From positions 496,001 to 560,000 of the forward strand of contig NZ_BPFX01000007.1 of assembly GCF_019655855.1 (NCBI RefSeq): a DNA stretch of 64,000 nucleotides, written 5' to 3'. Below the pieces are notes generated by a model. The model searched no databases, was not told the origin of the DNA, and worked only from the letters and a program-made list of their open reading frames with translations. The stretch comes from Pseudomonas paralcaligenes. Its GTDB lineage: Bacteria; Pseudomonadota; Gammaproteobacteria; Pseudomonadales; Pseudomonadaceae. The translations under genes were made by a program, and so were the position numbers. Of the stretch, positions 1 through 6,721 are shown in pieces (the stretch's first letter is position 1; every line of letters begins with the position of its first letter).

Positions 1-1
1 G

Positions 2-55
2 GTCGGCGCCGCCGGCCGGATCAACCTGAGCGAAACCGAACGCGCCCCACGGTAG
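2..55 (+). CDS. Possible 3' end of an upstream gene
   Basis: Frame 2 is open from the window edge for 17 codons (VGAAGRINLSETERAPR) and ends in TAG at 53-55. It could be the C-terminus of a gene whose body lies outside the window. Too little is present to name a family. The sequence just after it (about 50-75, GGTAGGGCGGGTGCAACCCG) resembles a short extragenic hairpin. Confidence 0.3.
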   Translation, partial: VGAAGRINLSETERAPR

Positions 56-109
56 GGCGGGTGCAACCCGCGACCCGGTGTACGTTTTTACCTGCCCGAA
101 GTGACCGAC

Positions 110-403
110 TCAGGAACCGGAACGGCGCACGAAGCGGATCGAATACTCCATCTTCGGCTTGCGCGTCACGCTGACCGCGCGGCGGGTGACGGTGTCCAGG
201 GTGACGTTCCAGAAACCGTCGCTGGGCACGCTGATGCGCGCCGGGAAGCGCTCGAAGGCGCCGCCGTGGTAACTGTGCCGGCCGCCGTTCTTGAAGCTGC
301 GGAAGTTCGCATCGTTCATCAGGCGGATGTTGCACGGCTGCGAACACTGGATGACGACCAGGTCGCCCTCGCTCAGGTATTCGCGCTGGTGGATGAACTT
401 CAT
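110..403 (-). CDS. DUF1883 domain-containing protein
   Basis: A 97-aa protein that fits the DUF1883 family over its whole length: it opens MKFIHQREYLSEGD, followed by a VIQCSQPCNIRLMND segment, a GGRHSYHGG loop, and an ARISVPSDGFWNVTLD strand region. The start at 403 is chosen because family members begin with this MKFxH motif; 11 further in-frame codons upstream (to 436) look non-coding. DUF1883 proteins are small beta-rich proteins of unknown function, and nothing in the neighbourhood suggests a role. No signal peptide or membrane segment is visible, so it is probably cytoplasmic. It is transcribed away from the REP-containing gap that follows. Confidence 0.8.
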   Translation of the reverse strand: MKFIHQREYLSEGDLVVIQCSQPCNIRLMNDANFRSFKNGGRHSYHGGAFERFPARISVPSDGFWNVTLDTVTRRAVSVTRKPKMEYSIRFVRRSGS

Positions 404-466
404 CGCGGTCTCCGCAAAAAACGCGGACGATAGCATGCCGTGGTCACCAGGCGTCTGCCGGAGAAT

Positions 467-530
467 GTGGGAGCGGACTTGTCCGCGAACAAGACCGACA
501 GCGAAGCTTCGCGGCCAAGGCCGCTCCCAC
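467..530. repeat. REP palindrome, copy 1
   Basis: A 64-bp imperfect palindrome with ends GTGGGAGCGG and CCGCTCCCAC and internal arms CTTGTCCGCGAA and TTCGCGGCCAAGG. It is the same class as the copies at 632, 29278, 38321, 42900, 50469 and 60641. It lies in the 421-bp gene-free gap 404-824. No protein-coding signal is credible in this gap. Confidence 0.9.
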
Positions 531-631
531 AGTGTTCGAGTTCACCGACAACAGCCGACTCGGACAGCCTTCCGGTACCACCAGCCCCTCCCGGACCTAG
601 TGGCCCTGCCGCCGGGCATCTGCCGGCGAGT

Positions 632-696
632 GTGGGAGCGGACTTGTCCGCGAACGAGGTCGGCAGCAAAAGCTTCGCGGCCAAGGCCGCTCCCAC
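632..696. repeat. REP palindrome, copy 2
   Basis: A 65-bp palindrome nearly identical to copy 1 and in the same orientation, starting about 165 bp downstream. Paired REPs in one intergenic gap are common in Pseudomonas. The spacer 531-631 holds no recognisable feature. Confidence 0.9.
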
Positions 697-824
697 AGGA
701 CTTGAGTTCACCAACAGCGGCCAGCTCAGACATAGCCCCCTGGTACGTCCAGCCCCGGCCGAACCGGGTCTCCCGCACCTCCAGCCCTGACGCCCGCCCG
801 CGCCGGTGGTAGCATGCGCGCCCC

Positions 825-1865
825 ATGCGCATCTCCGACATCCACCGCCGCCTCGCCGACCTCGGCGCCCTGCCTGCCCACAGCGGCCGGGTGGTGCGCG
901 CCTGGCTGCAGGGCAAGCCGCTCGATGCCGGCACCCGCCGCCAGCACACCGAGCACTTCCTGCCGCTGTCCGTGCGCAACGGCCTGCCGCAGCTGAGCGA
1001 TGAACTGGAAGGCCTGGCCCGGGTGCGCTCCGAGCACCCCGCCGCCGACGGCTCGGTACGCCTGCTGGTGGAACTGGGCGACGGCCAGATGGTGGAAAGC
1101 GTGCTGCTGCCGCGCGACGGCCTGTGCGTCTCCACCCAGGTCGGCTGCGCCGTGGGCTGCGTGTTCTGCATGACCGGCAAGAGCGGCCTGCTGCGCCAGG
1201 TCAGCAGCGCCGAGATCGTCGCCCAGGTGGCCCTGGCGCGCCGCCGTCGGCCGGTGAAGAAGGTCGTGTTCATGGGCATGGGCGAGCCGGCGCACAACCT
1301 CGACAACGTGCTGGAAGCCATCGACCTGCTCGGCACCGACGGCGGCATCGGCCACAAGAACCTGGTGTTCTCCACCGTCGGCGACCCGCGGGTGTTCGAG
1401 CGCCTGCCGCAGCAGCGGGTCAAGCCGGCGCTGGCCCTGTCGCTGCACAGCACCGACGCCGCCCTGCGCGAGCGCCTGCTGCCCAGGGCGCCGAAGATCG
1501 CCCCCGAGGAGTTGATGACCCTCGGCGAAACCTACGCCCGCCGGGTCGGCTACCCGATCCAGTACCAGTGGACCCTGCTCAAGGGCATCAACGACAGCCA
1601 GGCCGAGATGGACGCCATCCTGCGCCTGTTCAAGGGCCGCTACGCGGTGCTCAACCTGATCCCCTACAACAACCTGGAACTGGACGACTACCAGCGCCCG
1701 GACGGCGAGCGCATCGTCGAGATGGTGCGCTACCTGCACAGCCGCGGCGTGCTGACCAAGGTGCGCAACAGCGCCGGCCAGGACATCGACGGCGGCTGCG
1801 GCCAGCTGCGCGCCCGGGCGGTGGACGTGGTCAACACCAGCCGCCTGCGACCCCCTCATGCATAG
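825..1865 (+). CDS. RlmN/Cfr-family radical SAM RNA methyltransferase paralog
   Basis: A 346-aa radical SAM protein of the RlmN/Cfr family, which methylates adenine in 23S rRNA and, for RlmN, some tRNAs. Visible hallmarks are the CxxxCxxC [4Fe-4S] motif at C108/C112/C115, GMGEPAHN near residue 148, and a C-terminal cysteine (C325, in DIDGGCGQLR) at the place of the methyl-carrying catalytic cysteine. It is shorter than typical RlmN (about 370-380 aa), and its flanks (an LRR kinase follows, rather than the ndk/pilF/ispG-type neighbours of housekeeping rlmN) point to the second RlmN-like paralog of pseudomonads. The substrate cannot be read from sequence. Its last 8 bases overlap the next gene, indicating translational coupling. 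The ATG at 825 follows a short GC-rich leader without a strong Shine-Dalgarno. Confidence 0.85.
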   Translation: MRISDIHRRLADLGALPAHSGRVVRAWLQGKPLDAGTRRQHTEHFLPLSVRNGLPQLSDELEGLARVRSEHPAADGSVRLLVELGDGQMVESVLLPRDGLCVSTQVGCAVGCVFCMTGKSGLLRQVSSAEIVAQVALARRRRPVKKVVFMGMGEPAHNLDNVLEAIDLLGTDGGIGHKNLVFSTVGDPRVFERLPQQRVKPALALSLHSTDAALRERLLPRAPKIAPEELMTLGETYARRVGYPIQYQWTLLKGINDSQAEMDAILRLFKGRYAVLNLIPYNNLELDDYQRPDGERIVEMVRYLHSRGVLTKVRNSAGQDIDGGCGQLRARAVDVVNTSRLRPPHA

Positions 1866-3159
1866 CCTGGAACAACTGCGCGCCGGCGAACTGTCCGGCA
1901 TCACCCGCCTGGACCTGGCCGCCGACATCGACGAATTCCCCCGCGAGATCTTCGACCTGGCCGACAGCCTGGAAGTGCTCAATCTCAGCGGCAACCGCCT
2001 CACCGCCCTGCCCCACGACCTGGCGCGGCTGCACAGGCTGAAAGTGCTGTTCTGCTCGGACAACCCCTTCGAAACCCTGCCGGAAGCACTCGGCGACTGC
2101 CCGCAACTGGAAATGGTCGGCTTCAAGGCCAACCGCATCCGCCAGGTGCCGGCCGCCGCGCTGCCGGCCCGGCTGCGCTGGCTGATCCTCACCGACAACC
2201 GCGTCGAAGCCCTGCCCGCCGAACTGGGCGAGCGCCCGCGCCTGCAGAAGCTGATGCTGGCCGGCAACCGCCTGCGCGCGCTGCCGCAGAGCATGGCCGC
2301 CCTGCACCGGCTGGAACTGCTGCGCATCGCCGCCAACCGCATCGAGACCCTGCCCGACTGGCTGCTGCGCCTGCAGCGCCTGGCCTGGCTGGCCTTCGCC
2401 GGCAACCCGGGCAGCGACGCCAGCGAGGCCGAGGCCCTGGCGCGCCACCCGCTGCCGGCCATCGAGCGCGAGCGGATCGAGCTGGGCGAGGTTCTCGGCC
2501 AGGGCGCCTCGGGCATCATCCGCCGCGCCGACTGGCGGCACCCCGGCCAGCCCGCGCGCGCCATGGCGGCCAAGCTGTTCAAGGGCGAGCTGACCAGCGA
2601 CGGCCTGCCGCACAGCGAAATGGCCGCCTGCCTGGCCGCCGGCGAGCAGGACAACCTGATCCGCGTGGCCGGCCCGCTGGCCGAGCGCCCCGGCGAGCCG
2701 GCCGGGTTGCTGCTGGAACTGATCGGACCTCACTACCGTAACCTGGCCGGCCCGCCGTCCCTGGCCAGCTGCACCCGCGACATCTATCCCGAAGGCCGCC
2801 TCTTCACCGTAGACGAGGCGCTGCGCATCGCCCGTGGCGCGGCCGCGGCGGTGGCCCACCTGCACCAACGCGGCATCCTCCACGGCGACCTGTACGGCCA
2901 CAACCTGCTGGTCGACGCCACCGGCCACTGCCTGCTCGGCGACTTCGGCGCCGCCTCCTTCTTCGCTCCGCACAGCGCCGCCGGCGCTGCCCTGCAGCGC
3001 ATCGAGGCGCGCGCCTTCGGCTGCCTGCTGGAAGAACTGCTGCAGCGCTGCGACGCCGACGTGCCGGAGTCCCTGTGGCAGCTGCAGCGCCACTGCGACG
3101 CGGCGAACCCGGACGAGCGTCCCGATTTCGCCGAAATCCTCGACCGGCTCGCCCGCTGA
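1858..3159 (+). CDS. Leucine-rich repeat protein kinase
   Basis: A 433-aa two-domain protein. Residues about 15-190 are tandem leucine-rich repeats of the LxxLxLxxNxLxxLP type (for example LEVLNLSGNRLTALP and LQKLMLAGNRLRALP). Residues about 205-433 are a Hanks-type protein kinase domain with a glycine loop LGQGASG, a VAIK-like lysine in MAAKLFKG, the catalytic loop HGDLYGHN at 342 and GDFG at 361-364, so all core catalytic residues appear present. No signal peptide or membrane segment is visible, so it is cytoplasmic. The domain order, LRR then kinase with no transmembrane segment, differs from plant LRR receptor kinases. The ATG lies inside the end of the upstream RlmN-like gene. Its substrate is unknown; the coupling suggests, but does not show, a link to RNA modification or translation. 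Confidence 0.85.
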   Translation: MHSLEQLRAGELSGITRLDLAADIDEFPREIFDLADSLEVLNLSGNRLTALPHDLARLHRLKVLFCSDNPFETLPEALGDCPQLEMVGFKANRIRQVPAAALPARLRWLILTDNRVEALPAELGERPRLQKLMLAGNRLRALPQSMAALHRLELLRIAANRIETLPDWLLRLQRLAWLAFAGNPGSDASEAEALARHPLPAIERERIELGEVLGQGASGIIRRADWRHPGQPARAMAAKLFKGELTSDGLPHSEMAACLAAGEQDNLIRVAGPLAERPGEPAGLLLELIGPHYRNLAGPPSLASCTRDIYPEGRLFTVDEALRIARGAAAAVAHLHQRGILHGDLYGHNLLVDATGHCLLGDFGAASFFAPHSAAGAALQRIEARAFGCLLEELLQRCDADVPESLWQLQRHCDAANPDERPDFAEILDRLAR

Positions 3160-3221
3160 ACTTGCCGGCCCGGAGCGCAGCGGCCATGCTCCGCGCTCCG
3201 CCCATCGCCGGCTCCCGCCCC

Positions 3222-4151
3222 ATGCAGCCACTTCGCTACGATCTCTGGTTCCTCGCCCTCGCCTGCCTGCTCGGCCTGCTGCTGCCCTGGCTGCGGCCGC
3301 TAGCCGGCGCCGAGGGCACCCTGCCCTGGCTGCTCGACCTGGCCAGCCACTGGCAATGGCTGTTCGCCGCCGGCCTGACGCTGACCGCCCTGGGCGGCGT
3401 CTGGCGCGAGCGGCGCTGGCTGCTGGCGCTGCTGGCCGTGCCGCTGCCCTGGCTGAGCGCCGCGCCCGCGCTGCCGTCAGGCAACGGGGAAGGCCCGCAA
3501 CTGCGCGTGGCCAGCGCCAACCTGCACCTGGCCAGCACCGACCTGGCGCCGCTGGCCGCCTGGCTGGAACAGGCGCGGCCGGACCTGGTGGTGCTGCTGG
3601 AAGTCTCGCCGCGCTACGCCCGGGAACTGGAAAAGCTGCCCGGCTATCCGCACCGGCTGGTACATGCCGAGAACTCGCCCTTCGGTATCGCCCTGCTCTC
3701 CCGCCTGCCACTGGAACAGGGCCACAAGGGCCGCGACGACCAGGGCATCGTCCACCTGCGGGCACAGCTGGAATTCGCCGGCTGCGCCCTGAGCATGACC
3801 GCCTTCCACCCCATGCCGCCGCTGCTGCCGGAAGACCAGGCGCGCCGCGACCGGCTGCTGAAAGAATTGATCCAGGCCAGCGGCGCCGGCCCCGCCCTGC
3901 TCGCCGGCGACCTCAACGCCAGCCCCTGGTCTAGCGCCTTCGCCGGCCTCGACGCCCTTGGCTGGCACCGCGCCAGCGGTCTCGGCCCGACCTGGCCAAG
4001 CGCGGGGCTGGGCCTGGTCGGCATCCCCATCGACCACGTGCTGGCCTCGGCCCACTGGCGCCTGCTCAGCAGCGAGAGCGGCCCCGACCTGGGCTCGGAC
4101 CACCTGCCGGTGCTGGCGCGGGTAGAGCTAGTCGACGGCACCTGTCGCTGA
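3222..4151 (+). CDS. Endonuclease/exonuclease/phosphatase (EEP) family membrane protein
   Basis: About 309 aa from ATG 3222 (an in-frame ATG at 3186 would add 12 residues). The N-terminal 85 residues contain two or three hydrophobic helices (LWFLALACLLGLLLPWL, then LLALLAVPLPWLSAAPAL). The remainder is an EEP-fold phosphodiesterase or phosphatase domain: RVASANLHL (the N of motif 1), LVVLLEVSP (metal-binding Glu), LLAGDLNASPW (DxN) and GSDHLPV (the terminal SDH). This is the family of DNase I, ExoIII and sphingomyelinases. The hydrophobic N-terminus suggests an inner-membrane anchor with an external catalytic domain; the substrate is not predictable. It starts about 60 bp after the LRR kinase and may be co-transcribed. 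Confidence 0.8.
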   Translation: MQPLRYDLWFLALACLLGLLLPWLRPLAGAEGTLPWLLDLASHWQWLFAAGLTLTALGGVWRERRWLLALLAVPLPWLSAAPALPSGNGEGPQLRVASANLHLASTDLAPLAAWLEQARPDLVVLLEVSPRYARELEKLPGYPHRLVHAENSPFGIALLSRLPLEQGHKGRDDQGIVHLRAQLEFAGCALSMTAFHPMPPLLPEDQARRDRLLKELIQASGAGPALLAGDLNASPWSSAFAGLDALGWHRASGLGPTWPSAGLGLVGIPIDHVLASAHWRLLSSESGPDLGSDHLPVLARVELVDGTCR

Positions 4152-4188
4152 CGCTCGGCTAAAGAGCGGCCTGATGACCGAGCGAGCG

Positions 4189-4494
4189 TCAGGCGAAGTG
4201 CATACCGATATAGGGTTGCAGTTGCTTTGCCAGATGCAGGATGGCCAAGGCGGCCAGCAGGATTGCGAAGAAAAACACGATAGACATGAACTTGCTGCCG
4301 CCAAAGCGCCTGTGCCAGCGAACCCTGACCTCAAAGAACGCGAGCAGTATGAAAGGCACCGTAGCCAGGGTGATGGCCACGCCCACCCACGTTCGGGGCT
4401 CTGCCATCAGTACGGATACGACCGCAAGAAGCACGCCGGTGAAAACGGTACTTCTTCTTTGACGCCAGGGGTTGTTCAGCGGAATGGGCTTCAC
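4189..4494 (-). CDS. Small hypothetical membrane protein
   Basis: A 101-aa protein not recognised as a named family. Three hydrophobic stretches are visible: about residues 17-31 (TVFTGVLLAVVSVLM), 35-52 (WVGVAITLATVPFILLAF) and 69-88 (SIVFFFAILLAALAILHLA), separated by a basic loop RVRWHRRFGG. It is probably an inner-membrane protein. It stands alone, convergent with the EEP gene. Confidence 0.55.
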   Translation of the reverse strand: MKPIPLNNPWRQRRSTVFTGVLLAVVSVLMAEPRTWVGVAITLATVPFILLAFFEVRVRWHRRFGGSKFMSIVFFFAILLAALAILHLAKQLQPYIGMHFA

Positions 4495-4542
4495 GAATTT
4501 GCCTGGTAATAAGCCAGCGAGACGGCAGAGGGGAAGGTGCGG

Positions 4543-4986
4543 CTAGCGCACGCCGTAATGGAAATTGAACGCCTGGACCTGCTGCCACCCATCGCCCGGC
4601 TCGATGAAGGCAAGCAGGATGGCTTCCAGATCGCCCAGGGTTTCCGGCGCCTCGCGCGTGACGGCCGCGATCCCCTCGCGGCGGTTCCTGTACATGGCGG
4701 AGAGGCCGTGCTCGGGATCGAGGCTGCCGCCCACCTCCATCGAGGTCCCGGGCGACAGCACTACCACCACCTGGTGGAAACCGTTCACCCAGTCGACGCT
4801 CTGCAGCGCAGAACGCACGGCGGCCTCATCGATGTCCGGAGAGTGGATCACGGGATCCTCTCCGAAGTTGGGGATGACATGGATGCCGACCTCCGTTTCG
4901 GTCGGTTCCGTCTCCCAGGTCGTCTGTTGAGCCGTCGAGGCGGGTGGGAGAAGCATGGAAAGCAGGAGGTCGAGCAGTCGTTTCAT
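4543..4986 (-). CDS. Hypothetical secreted protein
   Basis: A 147-aa protein with a likely signal peptide (MKRLLDLLLSMLLPPASTAQQ) and then a soluble domain without motifs I recognise. Acidic and aromatic residues dominate (HVIPNFGEDPVIHSPDIDEAAV). Function unknown. The coding frame has normal GC at third positions, supporting a real gene. No operon partner is evident; the next minus-strand gene ends 48 bp downstream. Confidence 0.5.
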   Translation of the reverse strand: MKRLLDLLLSMLLPPASTAQQTTWETEPTETEVGIHVIPNFGEDPVIHSPDIDEAAVRSALQSVDWVNGFHQVVVVLSPGTSMEVGGSLDPEHGLSAMYRNRREGIAAVTREAPETLGDLEAILLAFIEPGDGWQQVQAFNFHYGVR

Positions 4987-5078
4987 GAAAGGCCTGACGA
5001 TTATGCGGGGGGCAGGCTTCAGCCTGCCCCCGAACGAGATGCGCGACTTGGGCGCATGACTGGAAGATGACCGCGCGA

Positions 5079-5333
5079 TCAGCGCCCCGCGGCCGGATTA
5101 CCATTTCTGGAAAATTGCGCTTTCAAACCGATCCTGAGCCACAGCGTCCCTCCTGACTGTATGGCGAGCTTCTCCATTTTCCTGCTCTTGCGCTTCAACA
5201 CCGACGGCTTTTCATAGTAGCCATATCGTCGCTTGTGCCACCGGCGCCCCAGCTCGTTCTCAACCTTCCGGCCCAACTTGCGCAACGCCAGGTCGATGCA
5301 CTCGCCCTCTTCCAGCATGACGCTCACTGTCAT
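5079..5333 (-). CDS. Ribosomal protein S21-like protein, divergent
   Basis: An 84-aa basic protein. Its N-terminal half matches the bS21 pattern: a short strand (VSVMLEEGE), a helix IDLALRKLGRKVENELG, then RRYGYYEKPSVLKRKSRK, corresponding to the xFYEKPxxxRKRK motif of canonical S21. The C-terminal third (GGTLWLRIGLKAQFSRNG) is not S21-like. The ATG at 5333 gives the family-like start, but no Shine-Dalgarno precedes it; a GTG at 5357 lies just downstream of AAGGA and would add eight residues. The local sequence 5330-5400 is AT-richer than its surroundings. It may be an accessory or phage-derived S21 paralog. The housekeeping rpsU is not in this window. Confidence 0.55.
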   Translation of the reverse strand: MTVSVMLEEGECIDLALRKLGRKVENELGRRWHKRRYGYYEKPSVLKRKSRKMEKLAIQSGGTLWLRIGLKAQFSRNGNPAAGR

Positions 5334-5404
5334 CGTCTGCGTTTTATGGACTGACACCTGTCCTTCTTGGATTGCTGGCGCAATTCTAAACAGAATCGTG
5401 GAGT

Positions 5405-5623
5405 TTACTGACCCGTACCGCCTGACAGCACACGGCGAACCAGGGTACTGACCAGGAACACGGCCAGCAGAGCGCAGCCCGATACCCACCAGGAGCCGTA
5501 GTAGAGCCCTGCAAGGAGGGCGATGAGGAAGCCGGCGGATACCAGAAATTCGTCCAACAACTCCAGGAGCGAGGCGCGCCAGGTGCGGCCGAATCCGGTT
5601 CGGCGCAGCGCTCTCCAGTTCAC
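5405..5623 (-). CDS. Small two-helix membrane protein
   Basis: About 72 aa from a GTG at 5623, preceded by AGGGGG at suitable spacing; a TTG two codons upstream is too close to that site. The protein has a basic N-terminus (NWRALRRTGFGRTWRASL) and two hydrophobic helices (FLVSAGFLIALLAGLYYG and SGCALLAVFLVSTLV). Not recognised as a named family. It ends 71 bp upstream of the S21-like gene. Confidence 0.45.
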   Translation of the reverse strand: MNWRALRRTGFGRTWRASLLELLDEFLVSAGFLIALLAGLYYGSWWVSGCALLAVFLVSTLVRRVLSGGTGQ

Positions 5624-5838
5624 CGGCAAGCCCCCTGCGGATCGACCTCATGCCTGGGCGGGAAACGGTCACGCGCGACCGACGCCTGCCGTGCAAGAGC
5701 CTTGTCGGTCATCGGCAAAGCGAAGGGCACCGGTCCTTGCGAGCTGTCGGGAAGCATTGGAATCCTTTCCTGTTCATCCTGGCGGAAGCCGCCATCCTAC
5801 TGCCCGGCGCGGGATTACCCAACCCTCCGTGATCCCTG

Positions 5839-6699
5839 CTAGCCGTTGACCACGTACCCGCCGTTCACGTGCAGCACCTGCCCGCTGACATAGGAGGAGT
5901 CGTTGCTGGCCAGGTAGACGAAGGCCGGGGCCACTTCCGCCGGCTGGCCGGGGCGCTGCATCGGGGTTTCCGCGCCGAAGGTGGCGACCTTGTCTTCGGG
6001 GAAGGTGGAGGGGATCAGCGGGGTCCAGATCGGCCCCGGCGCCACGGCGTTGACGCGGATGCCGCGCTTGACCAGGTTCAGCGCCAGGGAGCGGGTGAAG
6101 GTGGTGATGGCGCCCTTGGTGGACGAGTAGTCCAGCAGCATCGGGTTGCCCTTGTAGGCGGTGATCGAGGTGGTGTTGACGATCGCCGCGCCGTCCTTCA
6201 GGTGCGGCAGCACCGCCTTGGTCAGCTGGAACATGCCGAAGATGTTGGTGCGGAAGGTGCGCTCCCACTGCTGCTCGCTGATGTCTTCCAGGCCGTCCTG
6301 GGGCTGCTGCTCGCCGGCGTTGTTGATCAGGATGTCGATGCGTCCCCACTGGCCCAGGGTCTCGTCCACCACCCGCTGGCAGAAGCTGGCATCGGCCACG
6401 TCTCCGGACAGCGGCAGCACCCGGCGGCCGCGTCGCTCGATCTCGGCCTGGGTGTGGCGGGCGTCCTCCTCGCTGTCGAGGTAGAGCAGCACGATGTCGC
6501 AGCCCTCCTCGGCGAAGTGCACGGCCACCGCCCGGCCGATGCCGCTGTCGGCGCCGCTGATGATGGCTACCTTGCCTTCCAGCTTGCCGGCGCCGCGGTA
6601 GCGCTCGTCGATGTACACCGGCTGCGGGTGCATGCGGCCTTCGCGGCCGTGGGCAATGTCCTGGTGCTGCGCGGGCAGGGTCTGCTTGTCGTCGCTCAT
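5839..6699 (-). CDS. SDR-family NAD(P)-dependent oxidoreductase
   Basis: A 286-aa classical short-chain dehydrogenase with a 40-residue N-terminal extension. It has the Rossmann motif GADSGIGRA (TGxxxGxG position), NNAGEQQ, a catalytic Ser in NTTSITAYKG and YSSTKG (YxxxK), and the C-terminal VNGGYVVNG typical of tetrameric SDRs. The extension with a HPQPVYIDERYRGAGKLEGK segment is characteristic of the YghA/YhdF-like group of general-stress SDRs. The substrate is unknown, probably a small alcohol or aldehyde. It is encoded 22 bp downstream of ligD in the same direction, so it could be co-transcribed with the NHEJ genes. Confidence 0.88.
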   Translation of the reverse strand: MSDDKQTLPAQHQDIAHGREGRMHPQPVYIDERYRGAGKLEGKVAIISGADSGIGRAVAVHFAEEGCDIVLLYLDSEEDARHTQAEIERRGRRVLPLSGDVADASFCQRVVDETLGQWGRIDILINNAGEQQPQDGLEDISEQQWERTFRTNIFGMFQLTKAVLPHLKDGAAIVNTTSITAYKGNPMLLDYSSTKGAITTFTRSLALNLVKRGIRVNAVAPGPIWTPLIPSTFPEDKVATFGAETPMQRPGQPAEVAPAFVYLASNDSSYVSGQVLHVNGGYVVNG

Positions 6700-6721
6700 C
6701 GCAAGGTCCTCCGAAAATCGT

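Noticed and set aside
5334..5696. A longer N-terminus for the S21-like gene
   Set aside because: The upstream codons overlap the small membrane gene and have arginine-rich shadow composition; S21 family members start at the MTVSV-like segment.
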